Positions 41,674 to 51,691 of a stretch of DNA of 64,000 bases are shown one piece after another. Source of the DNA: Trichomonas vaginalis G3 (Eukaryota > Parabasalia > Trichomonadida > Trichomonadidae); the NCBI RefSeq assembly GCF_026262505.1, contig NC_067207.1, forward strand, positions 19,312,082-19,376,081. The letters run 5' to 3'. Made by a program: the position numbers and the translations under genes. The notes beneath the pieces are model-generated. The model was not told the origin of the DNA, made no database searches, and worked only from the letters and a program-made list of their open reading frames with translations. Position 1 is the first letter of the stretch. Every line of letters begins with the position of its first letter.

Positions 41674-42116
41674 AATAAAAATTTAAAACTCAGTCACATA
41701 AGCTACAGATCTAATGAAAATACAAGGTTTTAATGTTAAAAACTCATTAAAATGTACTTTGAAGTTGAATTCAGATTTTTTTCAGAAAATGTGTTCCATA
41801 TTTGAATATATTTATTTTAAATATGTGGAAGCTTAACTTTGGATCTCAAATGACAAAAATATTCAATGATCTAGTGTTGAAATTATTTTAAAAAAATACA
41901 TCAATAAAAATGTTTTCATTTCATAGGATATCATAAGGATTATTTATGTTTTACAAGTTGGTCAGTGCCTGACAAACCATATTGAATTTATTTATGTCAT
42001 TTGACAAAAATGACAGTTGAGCAAAATTATATATTTTTAATTGTTAACTCATAATAAATTATCCACTTAATTTCTATACAGAATTTTCAATACATTCTGA
42101 AAATCCAACTTTTATT
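41674..42116. other. Spacer containing the second copy of the duplicated promoter segment
   Basis: From about 41960 the sequence matches the region before 39234 (GTCATTTGACA, TGACAGTTGA, ATAATAAATTATC, TACATTCTGAAAATC). No gene was seen before the ATG at 42117. Confidence 0.5.
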
Positions 42117-42617
42117 ATGTTGTTTGTATTAGCAGGTCTCAGTATTTCCAATCTATGGATGCCTGGTAGAGGACAAATCATATACATCAAACCCAGAGAG
42201 AATTTCCTATGGACGGCACCAGATGGCAGAGTTCTTGATCTTCCAGAAGGAATCTTAAGTTTCCTTGATCGCGATCCAAGCAAATAGCTGGCCCAAGAAA
42301 GTGAAAATGGAATTCGTTACAGGCCAAAACTTCCTAAGACATCAAGAACAAAAAGATTTGGAGTCCAGTTACCTGTTTTCTCCAAAATTAAGGATACAAG
42401 GTTTGCAATTTCCCGCGGAGTAAAAACAACTCTTTGCAAACATAGAATTCTCAAACCAAAATTAATCAGGAATGCAGATTTACAGTTTACTTATCCTGAT
42501 GGAACACCTGTACCATTTTCACCTGAAATGTTCGGTTTAATTGATAAGCAATCATTCTACGATATGGTTGGCAGACTCAGCAAGAATGGTTATCCATGGT
42601 GGAAAGGAGCATGCTAA
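42117..42617 (+). pseudogene. Small unknown protein family, member B, with an in-frame TAG
   Basis: The ATG opens MLFVLAGLSISNLWMPGRG, continues through ENFLWTAPDGRVLDLPEGIL and stops at TAG (42285-42287) after 56 residues. The same frame then stays open for 109 more codons, reading QESENGIRYRPKLPKTS, then LKPKLIRNADLQFTYPDGTP and ends WWKGAC at 42617. Parts on both sides of the TAG match member A at 39234, but in a different order and number. Either the 56-residue form is the real product or this copy has decayed. The 3' flank (ATCTTATTCTGAAGAA) is shared with member A. Confidence 0.55.
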
Positions 42618-43990
42618 AACATCTTATTCTGAAGAAGGAATGAGAGTTTTAGTTTATTAGTAAATTGTACCTACTAATTTATGTATCATTTTTAAATTTA
42701 AATTCTGTTGTGAAAGAAAATTCAAAAAAAAATGATTCTTATTGATTCATGATGCATTAAAACATAAAAGCGTTGCTTTTTGATATAATGATATAATAAT
42801 TTAATAAAAAAACAATATTTGAAGAATTGCTCAAATATTAAAGTCAACAAGTGAATATTTTATAATTAATGTGGTTCAATATATTACTACATTGTGATTG
42901 TGATATATTGGAATTTTGAGAAGAAAAAAAAAATTAAAAAAAAAATTAACACGAAATTCAATAAATATGCATATATTATGCATAGAAGACAGGAGTGTAC
43001 TGTTTTCAGAGTCTTGAGAATTATATTACCAAATTAAACTTAAACATGTGATATTTTTTTCTCTTCTGATATACTTACTCATTCTATTTATCTCTAATGA
43101 TGTGTTGTTACTTTAAAAACTCTCTTAAAGCATTCTTATAAGTCAATTTTAAGTTAATGCAAATTGATTATCGGCAAAATTACAATTAAAGGGTGTTTAC
43201 TAAGACCATTTACTCTTCTAGAGTAATAAAGACTTCTGGAATTATTAATAAGGATTTTAAGATCTAAATCTTTCCAAGCATCATGTGATTCTATAGCTCA
43301 TGTTTCTTATATGAAACAAATTTACCAAATAATCATTTTTATTACTAACTATACTTAATATTTATATATATATAAGATATTCCGATTTTAGAGAAGGGCG
43401 ATTCGGACAATTTTAGATAAAGAAGCCAGTAATTACTTATATTATAATATAAGCAACGAAATGTTCCCTTATGAAAGCTGATGTTTCTCAAGAATTGAAT
43501 AATCGCTCAAGAAATTCTTTCGGAATCGTAATTCTTTAAACATTAATTTGAACGATTAATTATTATATCACATTCATATAATAAAGACATTCTCTATGAA
43601 TGCCTTTTTTTATTACTTTTTTCATTCTTCACAATATTTCTGATTTAAACTTTAATCATAGTAATCCGGATTAAAAATTAAAAAAAATAAGAGTATATTC
43701 AAAAAAAATTGAATTCTATAGATCACGGTAAATGTCTCAATGTGAAAATTTATGAGAATTACTTGCCTGTTGAAATTGAAAATTCAACCCTAGGTTCCAA
43801 AAAAATAGTAAAAACAATTGAATTTTAATTACATTGAAATGGGTTAATCAATTCAATTTTGTTAATTGTTACAGTAAAAAGAACTCATGACTATATTTAT
43901 ATACATTCAAGAATCCCTCATGCAGATTCATCGATATCTATCTTGATATATTTGGATCAAAATTTTTGATGCTTGGAGAAATACAAATGA
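42618..43990. other. Gene-free spacer before the BspA-like gene
   Basis: About 1.4 kb of AT-rich DNA with no supported gene, RNA or repeat, apart from the shared 3' flank of the small gene family at its start. Confidence 0.5.
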
Positions 43991-44009
43991 AGAATACTAC
44001 TGTAAATCA

Positions 44010-47000
44010 TTGAAATCTGTATTATTTTTAAATAATTTAGAGTATTTGGGAGATTTTGCATTTTATGAGTGTGCTAATTTGACGAAATTTAACTGGTCAT
44101 CTGATAACAGTGTATATATTGGTGCAGGAGTATTCTCTAATTGTTACAGTCTTGATAATGTCCAACTTCCGCATTCAATTCTAAAAATTCCTGATAAATG
44201 TTTTTCATTTTGTCAATCTATTACTGAAATATCATTTCTAAACAATATTCTTGAAATTGGTAATTATGCTTTTCAAAAATGCATCAGTCTCCGAAATATA
44301 ATAATTCCGGATTCTGTAATTGAAATAAAAGATTATGCATTCTACTATTCTGGAGTTGAGTCAGTAATTTTATCCAAAAATCTTTCATCTATTGGTGCGT
44401 ATGCCTTCTCTGAATGCTACAATTTAAGAAATGTTACATTTTATGACAATATTTCTGCATTAAATCAGTCTTTGTTCAGAAATTCTTTCGATAATGCTTC
44501 ATTGGTTATTCCTCAATCTGTAACCATCATTTATGAATATTGTTTTTCTAATTGTTCATTAATTGAAATTAATTTATCACAAAATCTTCAAGAAATCAAG
44601 CAATACGCGTTCATTAACTGTACATTACTTACTTCTATTGTATTTCCGAGCAATTTAAGTATAATTGAAGCTTCTTGCTTTAAGAATTGTAAAAGTATTA
44701 ATGAATTGAGAATTCCATCGAAATTAACAACTCGTGGCAACTCATGTTTCGGGTTTATGGATAGCTTAGAAAGTGTCATCATTGAAGATGGTTCAGAGTC
44801 AATTTTTGAGCAAGAATTTTATTCCTCTATTAATTTGCATGAAGTTACATTTCCAAGCACATTGAAAACAATTCAAGCTTATGCTTTTTTCAATACAGGA
44901 TTAATTTCTATTGATATACCAAACTCTGTTTTATCAATTGGAAGCGGAGCATTTAAGAATTGTTATTCAATAAATCAAATAACATTTGGTGAAAATATAG
45001 AAGAATTAAACGACTCGGCTTTTAGCAATTCATTCGATAACGCCATCATCAATCTTCCAAATAATTTGAAAACAATCAAAAATGGTTGTTTTATGAATTC
45101 TTCTATTACAAAAGTGACCTTTGGGACCTCTTTACAGTATATAGGTTATTACTCATTTTATGATTGCAGACTATTAACAAATATAGAATTCCCTAACTGT
45201 GCAATAACTCTTGATACTTATGCATTTAGTGGTTCAAATCAAATAAAAGAAATCACAATTCATTCGAATATTACTTTTATTGGATATAATTCTCCATTTT
45301 ATAATATAGGACTTCTCAAAAAAGTTATATTTAAAGAAGGAGTCAAAACAATCTATCCGTATGCATTTCATAGATGTTACAGTTTAAGCGATGTAATTTT
45401 CCCTGATTCTCTCACTAATATTTCTTCATATGCTTTCTCTGAAACTAAATTATCATCAGTAGTTTTTCCAAATAATCTAACAACAATTGGAGATGATGCA
45501 TTCAGTAGGTGTAGATCATTATACAAAGTTATAATTAATGATAATTTGTCTGTCCTTCCATCTTCATGTTTTATGTATGATATTAATCTTACAATATTAG
45601 TTCTACCAAAAAATTTAACAGTGATTGAGTCACATTGTTTCGAAGGATGTTATTCTCTCAATTTAACAAATCTTCCATCATCAATACAAGAATTAGGGTC
45701 ATATTGTTTTGAAAATTGTTATTCTATTAATTTAACTTATCTGCCATCATCAATAGAAATATTACGGTCTTATTGTTTTTATAATTGTTATTCTATTAAT
45801 TTAACATATCTTCCTTCATCATTAAAAAAATTGGGGTCATTTTGTTTTTATGGTTGTTCTTCCATCAATTTAACAGATTTTCCTTCGACTTTAATTGTAT
45901 TTGGAGAATATTGTTTGGCAAATTGTAATGCATTTGAATCGATTAAAGTATTATCTAATTGGACAAGAGGTAGAGGATGTTTTTCTAGCAATGAAAATCT
46001 CAAGAAAGTTGTTTTCGATCAAAATATTACCACAATAGTTGAGAGTGAATTTTACTTATGCCCAAATCTAACAGAAGTAGTTTTGCCAGAAGCTCTTATG
46101 ACTATTGAATCAGGTGCATTTTCATTTACAGGATTAACTTCTGTTATTCTACCAGAAAATGTCTCATCTCTTGGGAATAATGCATTTTCTAATTATCTCT
46201 CATTGAAACAATTCGAATTTGATGATAATTTAACAACATTTGGGGATTATTGTTTTCAATTGTCTCTTTATTTAGATGTTCTTACTTTGCCTGCAAAATT
46301 AGAATCAATTGGTATAAAATGTTTTGAAGGTTGCTCGTTTAATTCAGTAATATTTCCTGATTCTCTGATGTATATTGGCAATTATGCATTTGCAAGTGCG
46401 AATCTTACATCATTAGAACTACCAAATAGATCAATAGAAATAGGTTGTATGGCATTTAAAAATAATTCAATAACAGAGCTTTTCATTCCTGCAAAAGTAA
46501 AATTCACTGGAGAGGGTCAAATATATCTGCACGGTTATTATGATCCAGTATACAGTTATTACGGATATATTTATGGGAATGGTTGTTTTCAAGATAATGT
46601 ATATCTTTCAAAAGTTGAATTTGAGGAAGAGATCATAGAAATATACTCTGGAGAATTTTTTGGTTGTTCTAATTTAACAGAAATAAAGTTGCCTCAATCT
46701 TTGAAAAAATTTGGGGCAGTTTGTTTTGCATATACTGGGATCAGAAATATCACACTTACAGATAGTATTATTGAAATTGAAACATATGCATTTGGACACT
46801 GTCATTCATTGAAAGAATTTAAATTCAATAATAATTTTAACGTTCTTCCTGAGTATTGTTTTATGGACTCATTCAATTTCTCTGATTTGATAATTCCTAA
46901 TTCAGTAACCGAAATTAAAGCAGGATGCTTTAAAAATTGTCTATTAAATTCTATTGTGCTTCCAACATCACTTTCTTATATTCGAAAAAATGCATTTTAT

Positions 47001-48413
47001 AACTGTACAATAATTAAACCTTTTCAGTTTCCAAATAGTGCAATATCCATCGAAGAATATTGTTTTAGTCTTAGCACTATCGAAGAATTAAATATATCAT
47101 TTGACAAAAGGAATATTGGAAAATATTTCTTTGCTGGTTGCCAAAATCTTAAAAAAGTTCGCTTTAGTAGTAATATTCATTTTATCGAGTTTGGTGAATT
47201 TGCAAATTGTATCAATCTTATAGATGTTGAATTGCCAGAGTCTATTACTACTATTCGTGATGAAGCATTTATGAATACAGGAATTGTATCAATTAAACTT
47301 CCAGACAATTTGACAACAATTGATTTTTGTGCTTTCAAAAACTGTATTCATTTAAAAAGTATAACGTTTGGAATTAATACTACATTTATCGGTGCTTCAT
47401 GTTTTGAGAATTCCTTCAATATGTCATCTATTATTTTGCCTCCAAATATGACTACAATTTATGGTAATTGTTTCAAAAATGCACAACTCAATTCCATTGA
47501 GATTCCATTCTCTGTAACTTCTATTGGTGTCAGTGCATTTGAATATAGTTATCTCCCTGAAAAATTGATAATTCATGAAAATATTAATACAATAAATGTA
47601 TTTGCATTCCATGGAGTTCAGAATGTAAAATGTATTGAATTTCTTGGAATAACAAATGTTGATTTATCTGGTTTCGAAGAATGTAAGGATTTGATTGAAG
47701 TTACATTGCCAAAGGAAGGAAGACTCAGTTTTGATTGTTTCAAAGATTGTACTAATCTTCAAACTGTTCGCTCGACTCCATCACTCAACATATTAGAAAT
47801 CCAAGGAAATGCTTTCGAAAACTGTTATAATCTACAAGATTTTCCATTTGCAAGAATAGATTATATTTATGAAGAAACATTTAAGAATTGTACAAGCTTG
47901 AAAAATATTGATCTGAGAAGCATTCATTCAATTGATAGTATGGCATTTTATAATTGCACTAACATTCGATGTGTGCGAATAGGAGATGGTACATATATAG
48001 GATATTCATGTTTCCAGGATTGTATCAATTTAAAGTATCTTTATATTGGAAAGGACTGTAATATTCACTATTATTCATTTTATAATTGCGAACAAATTAA
48101 ATATCTAATCATTGACTCAACAACTGAATTTAATCATTATGATGAAATATTTTCAAATAAAATATCTATTGCAGTACATAATGCAGGCCCTGATAATTAT
48201 GCAGATATATGTAATAGATTTAGTGAAATGGGATCAAAATTCCATTTCTATGGACTCAATAGAGAATATTTCAACGACGCATGCAATATTCCTATGCTTC
48301 CTGCTCCAAACGACATTAATTTAGCTTATTGTCGAGGATATCCAGAAACTCTTTTGCATGAGCGAGATTTTTCAAAATATCATTTTGAATTTCTTTATCT
48401 TTTATCAACATAG
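44010..48413 (+). CDS. BspA-like giant leucine-rich-repeat surface protein, 5' end uncertain
   Basis: The frame encodes about 1467 residues made almost wholly of TpLRR units of about 23 residues (pattern L..I.LP.SL..IG.YAF..C..L), roughly 60 in number. Four successive units near 45650-45890 (CYSINLTYLPSSIEILRSYC type) are nearly identical, showing recent tandem duplication. BspA-like proteins form the largest predicted surface-protein family of Trichomonas and are linked to adhesion. There is no C-terminal membrane segment; it ends FEFLYLLST. The open frame extends upstream to a TGA at 43964 without any ATG, so the 5' end is lost, frameshifted or misread; the first codon given is a TTG. Confidence 0.85.
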   Translation: MKSVLFLNNLEYLGDFAFYECANLTKFNWSSDNSVYIGAGVFSNCYSLDNVQLPHSILKIPDKCFSFCQSITEISFLNNILEIGNYAFQKCISLRNIIIPDSVIEIKDYAFYYSGVESVILSKNLSSIGAYAFSECYNLRNVTFYDNISALNQSLFRNSFDNASLVIPQSVTIIYEYCFSNCSLIEINLSQNLQEIKQYAFINCTLLTSIVFPSNLSIIEASCFKNCKSINELRIPSKLTTRGNSCFGFMDSLESVIIEDGSESIFEQEFYSSINLHEVTFPSTLKTIQAYAFFNTGLISIDIPNSVLSIGSGAFKNCYSINQITFGENIEELNDSAFSNSFDNAIINLPNNLKTIKNGCFMNSSITKVTFGTSLQYIGYYSFYDCRLLTNIEFPNCAITLDTYAFSGSNQIKEITIHSNITFIGYNSPFYNIGLLKKVIFKEGVKTIYPYAFHRCYSLSDVIFPDSLTNISSYAFSETKLSSVVFPNNLTTIGDDAFSRCRSLYKVIINDNLSVLPSSCFMYDINLTILVLPKNLTVIESHCFEGCYSLNLTNLPSSIQELGSYCFENCYSINLTYLPSSIEILRSYCFYNCYSINLTYLPSSLKKLGSFCFYGCSSINLTDFPSTLIVFGEYCLANCNAFESIKVLSNWTRGRGCFSSNENLKKVVFDQNITTIVESEFYLCPNLTEVVLPEALMTIESGAFSFTGLTSVILPENVSSLGNNAFSNYLSLKQFEFDDNLTTFGDYCFQLSLYLDVLTLPAKLESIGIKCFEGCSFNSVIFPDSLMYIGNYAFASANLTSLELPNRSIEIGCMAFKNNSITELFIPAKVKFTGEGQIYLHGYYDPVYSYYGYIYGNGCFQDNVYLSKVEFEEEIIEIYSGEFFGCSNLTEIKLPQSLKKFGAVCFAYTGIRNITLTDSIIEIETYAFGHCHSLKEFKFNNNFNVLPEYCFMDSFNFSDLIIPNSVTEIKAGCFKNCLLNSIVLPTSLSYIRKNAFYNCTIIKPFQFPNSAISIEEYCFSLSTIEELNISFDKRNIGKYFFAGCQNLKKVRFSSNIHFIEFGEFANCINLIDVELPESITTIRDEAFMNTGIVSIKLPDNLTTIDFCAFKNCIHLKSITFGINTTFIGASCFENSFNMSSIILPPNMTTIYGNCFKNAQLNSIEIPFSVTSIGVSAFEYSYLPEKLIIHENINTINVFAFHGVQNVKCIEFLGITNVDLSGFEECKDLIEVTLPKEGRLSFDCFKDCTNLQTVRSTPSLNILEIQGNAFENCYNLQDFPFARIDYIYEETFKNCTSLKNIDLRSIHSIDSMAFYNCTNIRCVRIGDGTYIGYSCFQDCINLKYLYIGKDCNIHYYSFYNCEQIKYLIIDSTTEFNHYDEIFSNKISIAVHNAGPDNYADICNRFSEMGSKFHFYGLNREYFNDACNIPMLPAPNDINLAYCRGYPETLLHERDFSKYHFEFLYLLST

Positions 48414-49044
48414 TAAACTATTTGCGTTTTTTATAATATGCTTCATTATCATGTTTGAAACATACAATTTTGTCTTCATATGAACTAGCAAAATCTCAAT
48501 GAGATAATCTAATTATGTGTATGTAAAGGATCTATTACTCTTACTCACACAAAATATTTAGAATGAATTCACTTAAACAAAATAATCAAAATGATAAATA
48601 ATATGTGTGTAACAATGGATGTAATTTTATGTGATAATTAATGCAATATTCATTTATATTCAATTAATTTTGTCCAAATGTTTGTCATTTTTGATATATT
48701 GAGCCACCAATGTTTAAAATATAAACATTGAAATTCCATGTGTTTTATAATTTTTAGTCAAATATGACCTCAATGGAAATATTGAAGATTATTTTTAGAG
48801 AAATGGACCTATTAAGTGAACTACACAAAATTTATAACTTCCCAATATTTTTTATTAATTGAAGCCTGTTGAAAACCCATAATAACGAAAAATAACAATT
48901 CAATACTAATAAGTTAATAAGTTTTAGAATTATTTCAAGAATAGTTCGATATGCCACAAGAATATAGAAATTTTAGTGCTTACTAGAACTATAATTGAAT
49001 CTGACCTTTTTTTTGAAAACAATTTGAATCTATTGACTTGAACG
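48414..49044. other. Gene-free spacer
   Basis: AT-rich sequence between the BspA-like gene and the beta-helix relative. The last 40 bases (GACTTGAACGA) match the sequence just before 50127. Nothing else was seen. Confidence 0.5.
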
Positions 49045-49047
49045 AAA

Positions 49048-50040
49048 ATCGCCGTTTGTTTCACCCATGAACATCTTTCATGGGATAACTTCTTTGAAAA
49101 TACACCTTATGTTCTTTTAGAAAGAAAAAATGGAGTTCAAACATTCTTTAATGGATCGGCAAACTCCTTCTTTATCTCTAGTTGTGTGTACATTGAGCAA
49201 CACCCTCAAGGTGCAATACGATTCCTTAATACAAATGAAGATATGTGTATTTTTATCAATGATACAACTTTTCGCCCTTGTTATACGGACTTTGCTAATT
49301 TAAGTGGAGGATCATTTTATTGGAAAGATTATGGTAGTGTTGTTCAATATAGAAAGTGCTACCACACATCATGGTGCTCACAAAATGGTCAAGCTTATGG
49401 CACAAGTGTTTCAAACAATTGCATCAACCATTGTAACTTCACTTCATTGTTCAACATAGGGATTGATGAACATAAATACGCATATTCTATTGGCCAATCT
49501 AAAGGAAATGTATTCATCAATAATAATAATCAGACTCTATGTAGATGTGTTTATATGGCAGGTTTTGTTTCAAATTTTGCAAATTCTGTTTCTACACTTT
49601 TCTCCAATTTTATAAATTTAAACTCTCAAACATTTCAGGCAAAAATAATCTCAATAGGAAACCAGAAGACTATTACAAATTTAGAGCACAATAATATTAT
49701 TAATTGTAGTTCAACTTACACCTTATTGTTTTTCGGTTATACAAACAAAACAATCATTAATAGTTGCATAATTAAAGATAATAATTCGCCATATTTAATT
49801 ATTTTTGATCATGATACTATTTCAACTATAAGTAATATGTATATAGAGAACATAAGTCAAATTTTAGGAAATCCTACATTCAATAATACTAAATCTGTCG
49901 AAGGTGTCATAAATGAAATCCTTCCTCTTGAGATTGAAGTTTGTTTGAGAAAGAAATATCAAAGCACGTATGAAACTCTTATTTTTGATTGTTCCCCTTT
50001 ATATTCTGCTCTTACTGAATCTCCTAACTTATCAAAGTAA
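49048..50040 (+). pseudogene. Beta-helix-like surface protein gene, start codon lost
   Basis: The frame is open from 49045 and encodes about 330 codons. Its N-terminal block VCFTHEHLSWDNFFENTP matches the paralogue at 50127 (VCFTWDEFFESTP), where ATG ACC GTT stands in place of ATC GCC GTT here. The start codon thus appears to have changed from ATG to ATC. The body has short Asn/Ile strands (NKTIINSCIIKDNNSPYLII, NNIINCSSTYTLLFFG) and Cys pairs typical of trichomonad beta-helix-like proteins. It lacks the usual C-terminal membrane part. Use of a later Met (near 49240) is possible. Confidence 0.6.
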
Positions 50041-50126
50041 ACCATATCTATTTGATAATTAATTCAAGATAAAATGACAATAGAAAACTGATCCGATTTT
50101 TTTTTGAAAAAAGGACTTGAACGATA

Positions 50127-50360
50127 ATGACCGTTTGTTTCACTTGGGATGAATTCTTTGAGAGCACACCTTCTGTTCTTGCTCTTGAAAAAACGGAGTT
50201 CAAACATTCCTCAAAGGAAATGCAACTCCTCTTTATATTCATTGAGCAACATCATCATCAAGGGGCATTCAGATTTCTCAATACGAACGAAAACATGTGT
50301 ATTCAAACTATTACAATAGATAGAAAAATTGAAGGCTTAGGGTTATCCTTTTCTTTATAA
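50127..50360 (+). pseudogene. Truncated paralogue of the 49048 gene
   Basis: The frame starts MTVCFTWDEFFESTPSVL and keeps the family block through AFRFLNTNENMCI, then diverges (TITIDRKIEGLG) and stops. Only the first 60 or so residues match, so it is a 3'-truncated duplicate, about 1.08 kb from its relative. The conserved ATG and the shared upstream GGACTTGAACGA show where the family start should be. Confidence 0.65.
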
Positions 50361-50874
50361 CATATCTGAACAACTCAAATTTCACATTTAAAAGCTAGAA
50401 TTGCTTTTATTTGCTATCTTAGATAATTTTTATCGAAAATTATGAGTTTCTCAATGAATAAAGCAGTTCATCAAATTGAAGATTGATCAATTGTAAGAAT
50501 TTCATCAGAGATCAAACTGCATATCAAATATATCCTTTATTAATTGATTCTAATAATATATCCGCAGAATAGGATCTTTTCCTATTTAATCAGACATTTT
50601 ATTAAGTAAAAATCTTTAATTTGATAAATCAACGTGTGAGTTGATAATTTTGTCTGAAGTAAATATAATTTTCATATTGATTTTGTTCAGAATAAGACAA
50701 CAATTCAAGCTCAATTCATAAAAAATTCGATTCAATAAGTCCGACTTCGAGAAGAATTCTTTATTACATGTGTCAAATATGGTTTCAAAAGAAAAATGTA
50801 TATTTTGTATCTTATTCCTTTACATTTTGTAAAGTAACTGAATTCTGTTATCGAAAAAAAGAAAATCGAAAATA
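50361..50874. other. Gene-free spacer
   Basis: About 510 bases of AT-rich sequence between the truncated paralogue and the 231-residue gene. No gene, RNA or repeat was recognised. Confidence 0.5.
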
Positions 50875-51570
50875 ATGGAGAAATCTGAGAGTTTCAATGG
50901 ATTATACTATCATGCAGTTGCTGAGAAACTCGCACAGAATTTCTCAAACAATAAGAAATTTAGAAAGCCGATGGATGCTGAAGCGTACAGAATTGCAAAT
51001 GAATACGCGATCGAGTACTTAGGAAACCATAGTATGAGCCTTACAGAAGAAATTGCAGTATCAGAATCAAATCAATACATATTAGAACGTCACAATCCAA
51101 ATTGGGTTGCAAGGAAATTAAAATTAAATCCGACTGAACCACTTTTCCCACAATTAGTGAAAGTTCTTGGTGCTGATCAGCCAGCTACAGTGTCTGATAC
51201 ATTTTCTGATTCAGAAGAACCCCAACCACTCAGGAACTCGATTAATGTAAGCGAGAGAGGACTTCCTAAAGTTCCAGAAGAGGTTAAGGGTAAAAATAAT
51301 GGCAGGAGAAACCTTATGTCTGATGATGAAGATGTTTTTACAGCTGTCATGAATACTACTTACGCAGAAGAAAATTTAGGCGAACCAAAGGAGAAAAAGC
51401 ATCATCACCAACCAGAGTTTACAGCTCTGGCTGATGAAGAAGCAAAAGAAAACAAACCATCGAGATTATACAACAAGAAGGAGAAACGTGGCAAGAAAGA
51501 GAAGCTTGCCCCTCCTCCAAAGGACTATAGAGCTCATGATATGACTGATACTATCATTGATACACAGTAA
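50875..51570 (+). CDS. Unknown 231-residue protein with acidic and basic disordered tail
   Basis: The protein starts MEKSESFNGLYYHAVAEKLA. The first 100 residues look helical and folded (AYRIANEYAIEYLGNHSMSL, RHNPNWVARKLKLNPTEPLF). The rest is charged and disordered, with possible phosphosites (TVSDTFSDSEEPQP, MSDDEDVF), a HHH patch and a Lys-rich stretch (NKKEKRGKKEKLAPPPK). There is no signal peptide or membrane segment. The stop is embedded in TAATAAA, a usual trichomonad 3' end. No family was recognised. Confidence 0.75.
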   Translation: MEKSESFNGLYYHAVAEKLAQNFSNNKKFRKPMDAEAYRIANEYAIEYLGNHSMSLTEEIAVSESNQYILERHNPNWVARKLKLNPTEPLFPQLVKVLGADQPATVSDTFSDSEEPQPLRNSINVSERGLPKVPEEVKGKNNGRRNLMSDDEDVFTAVMNTTYAEENLGEPKEKKHHHQPEFTALADEEAKENKPSRLYNKKEKRGKKEKLAPPPKDYRAHDMTDTIIDTQ

Positions 51571-51691
51571 TAAAAATTTTGGTTATTCTTTTATTTTTTC
51601 AAACCAATAAATAATATCTCCTTTCTATAATTTCAATAAAAACATAAAAAGATTAAAAATTTCGCAATTTACAAACAAATAAAAAAAATAT

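Noticed and set aside
47424-47612. Minus-strand frames inside the BspA-like gene
   Set aside because: Short shadows of the strongly periodic LRR frame.
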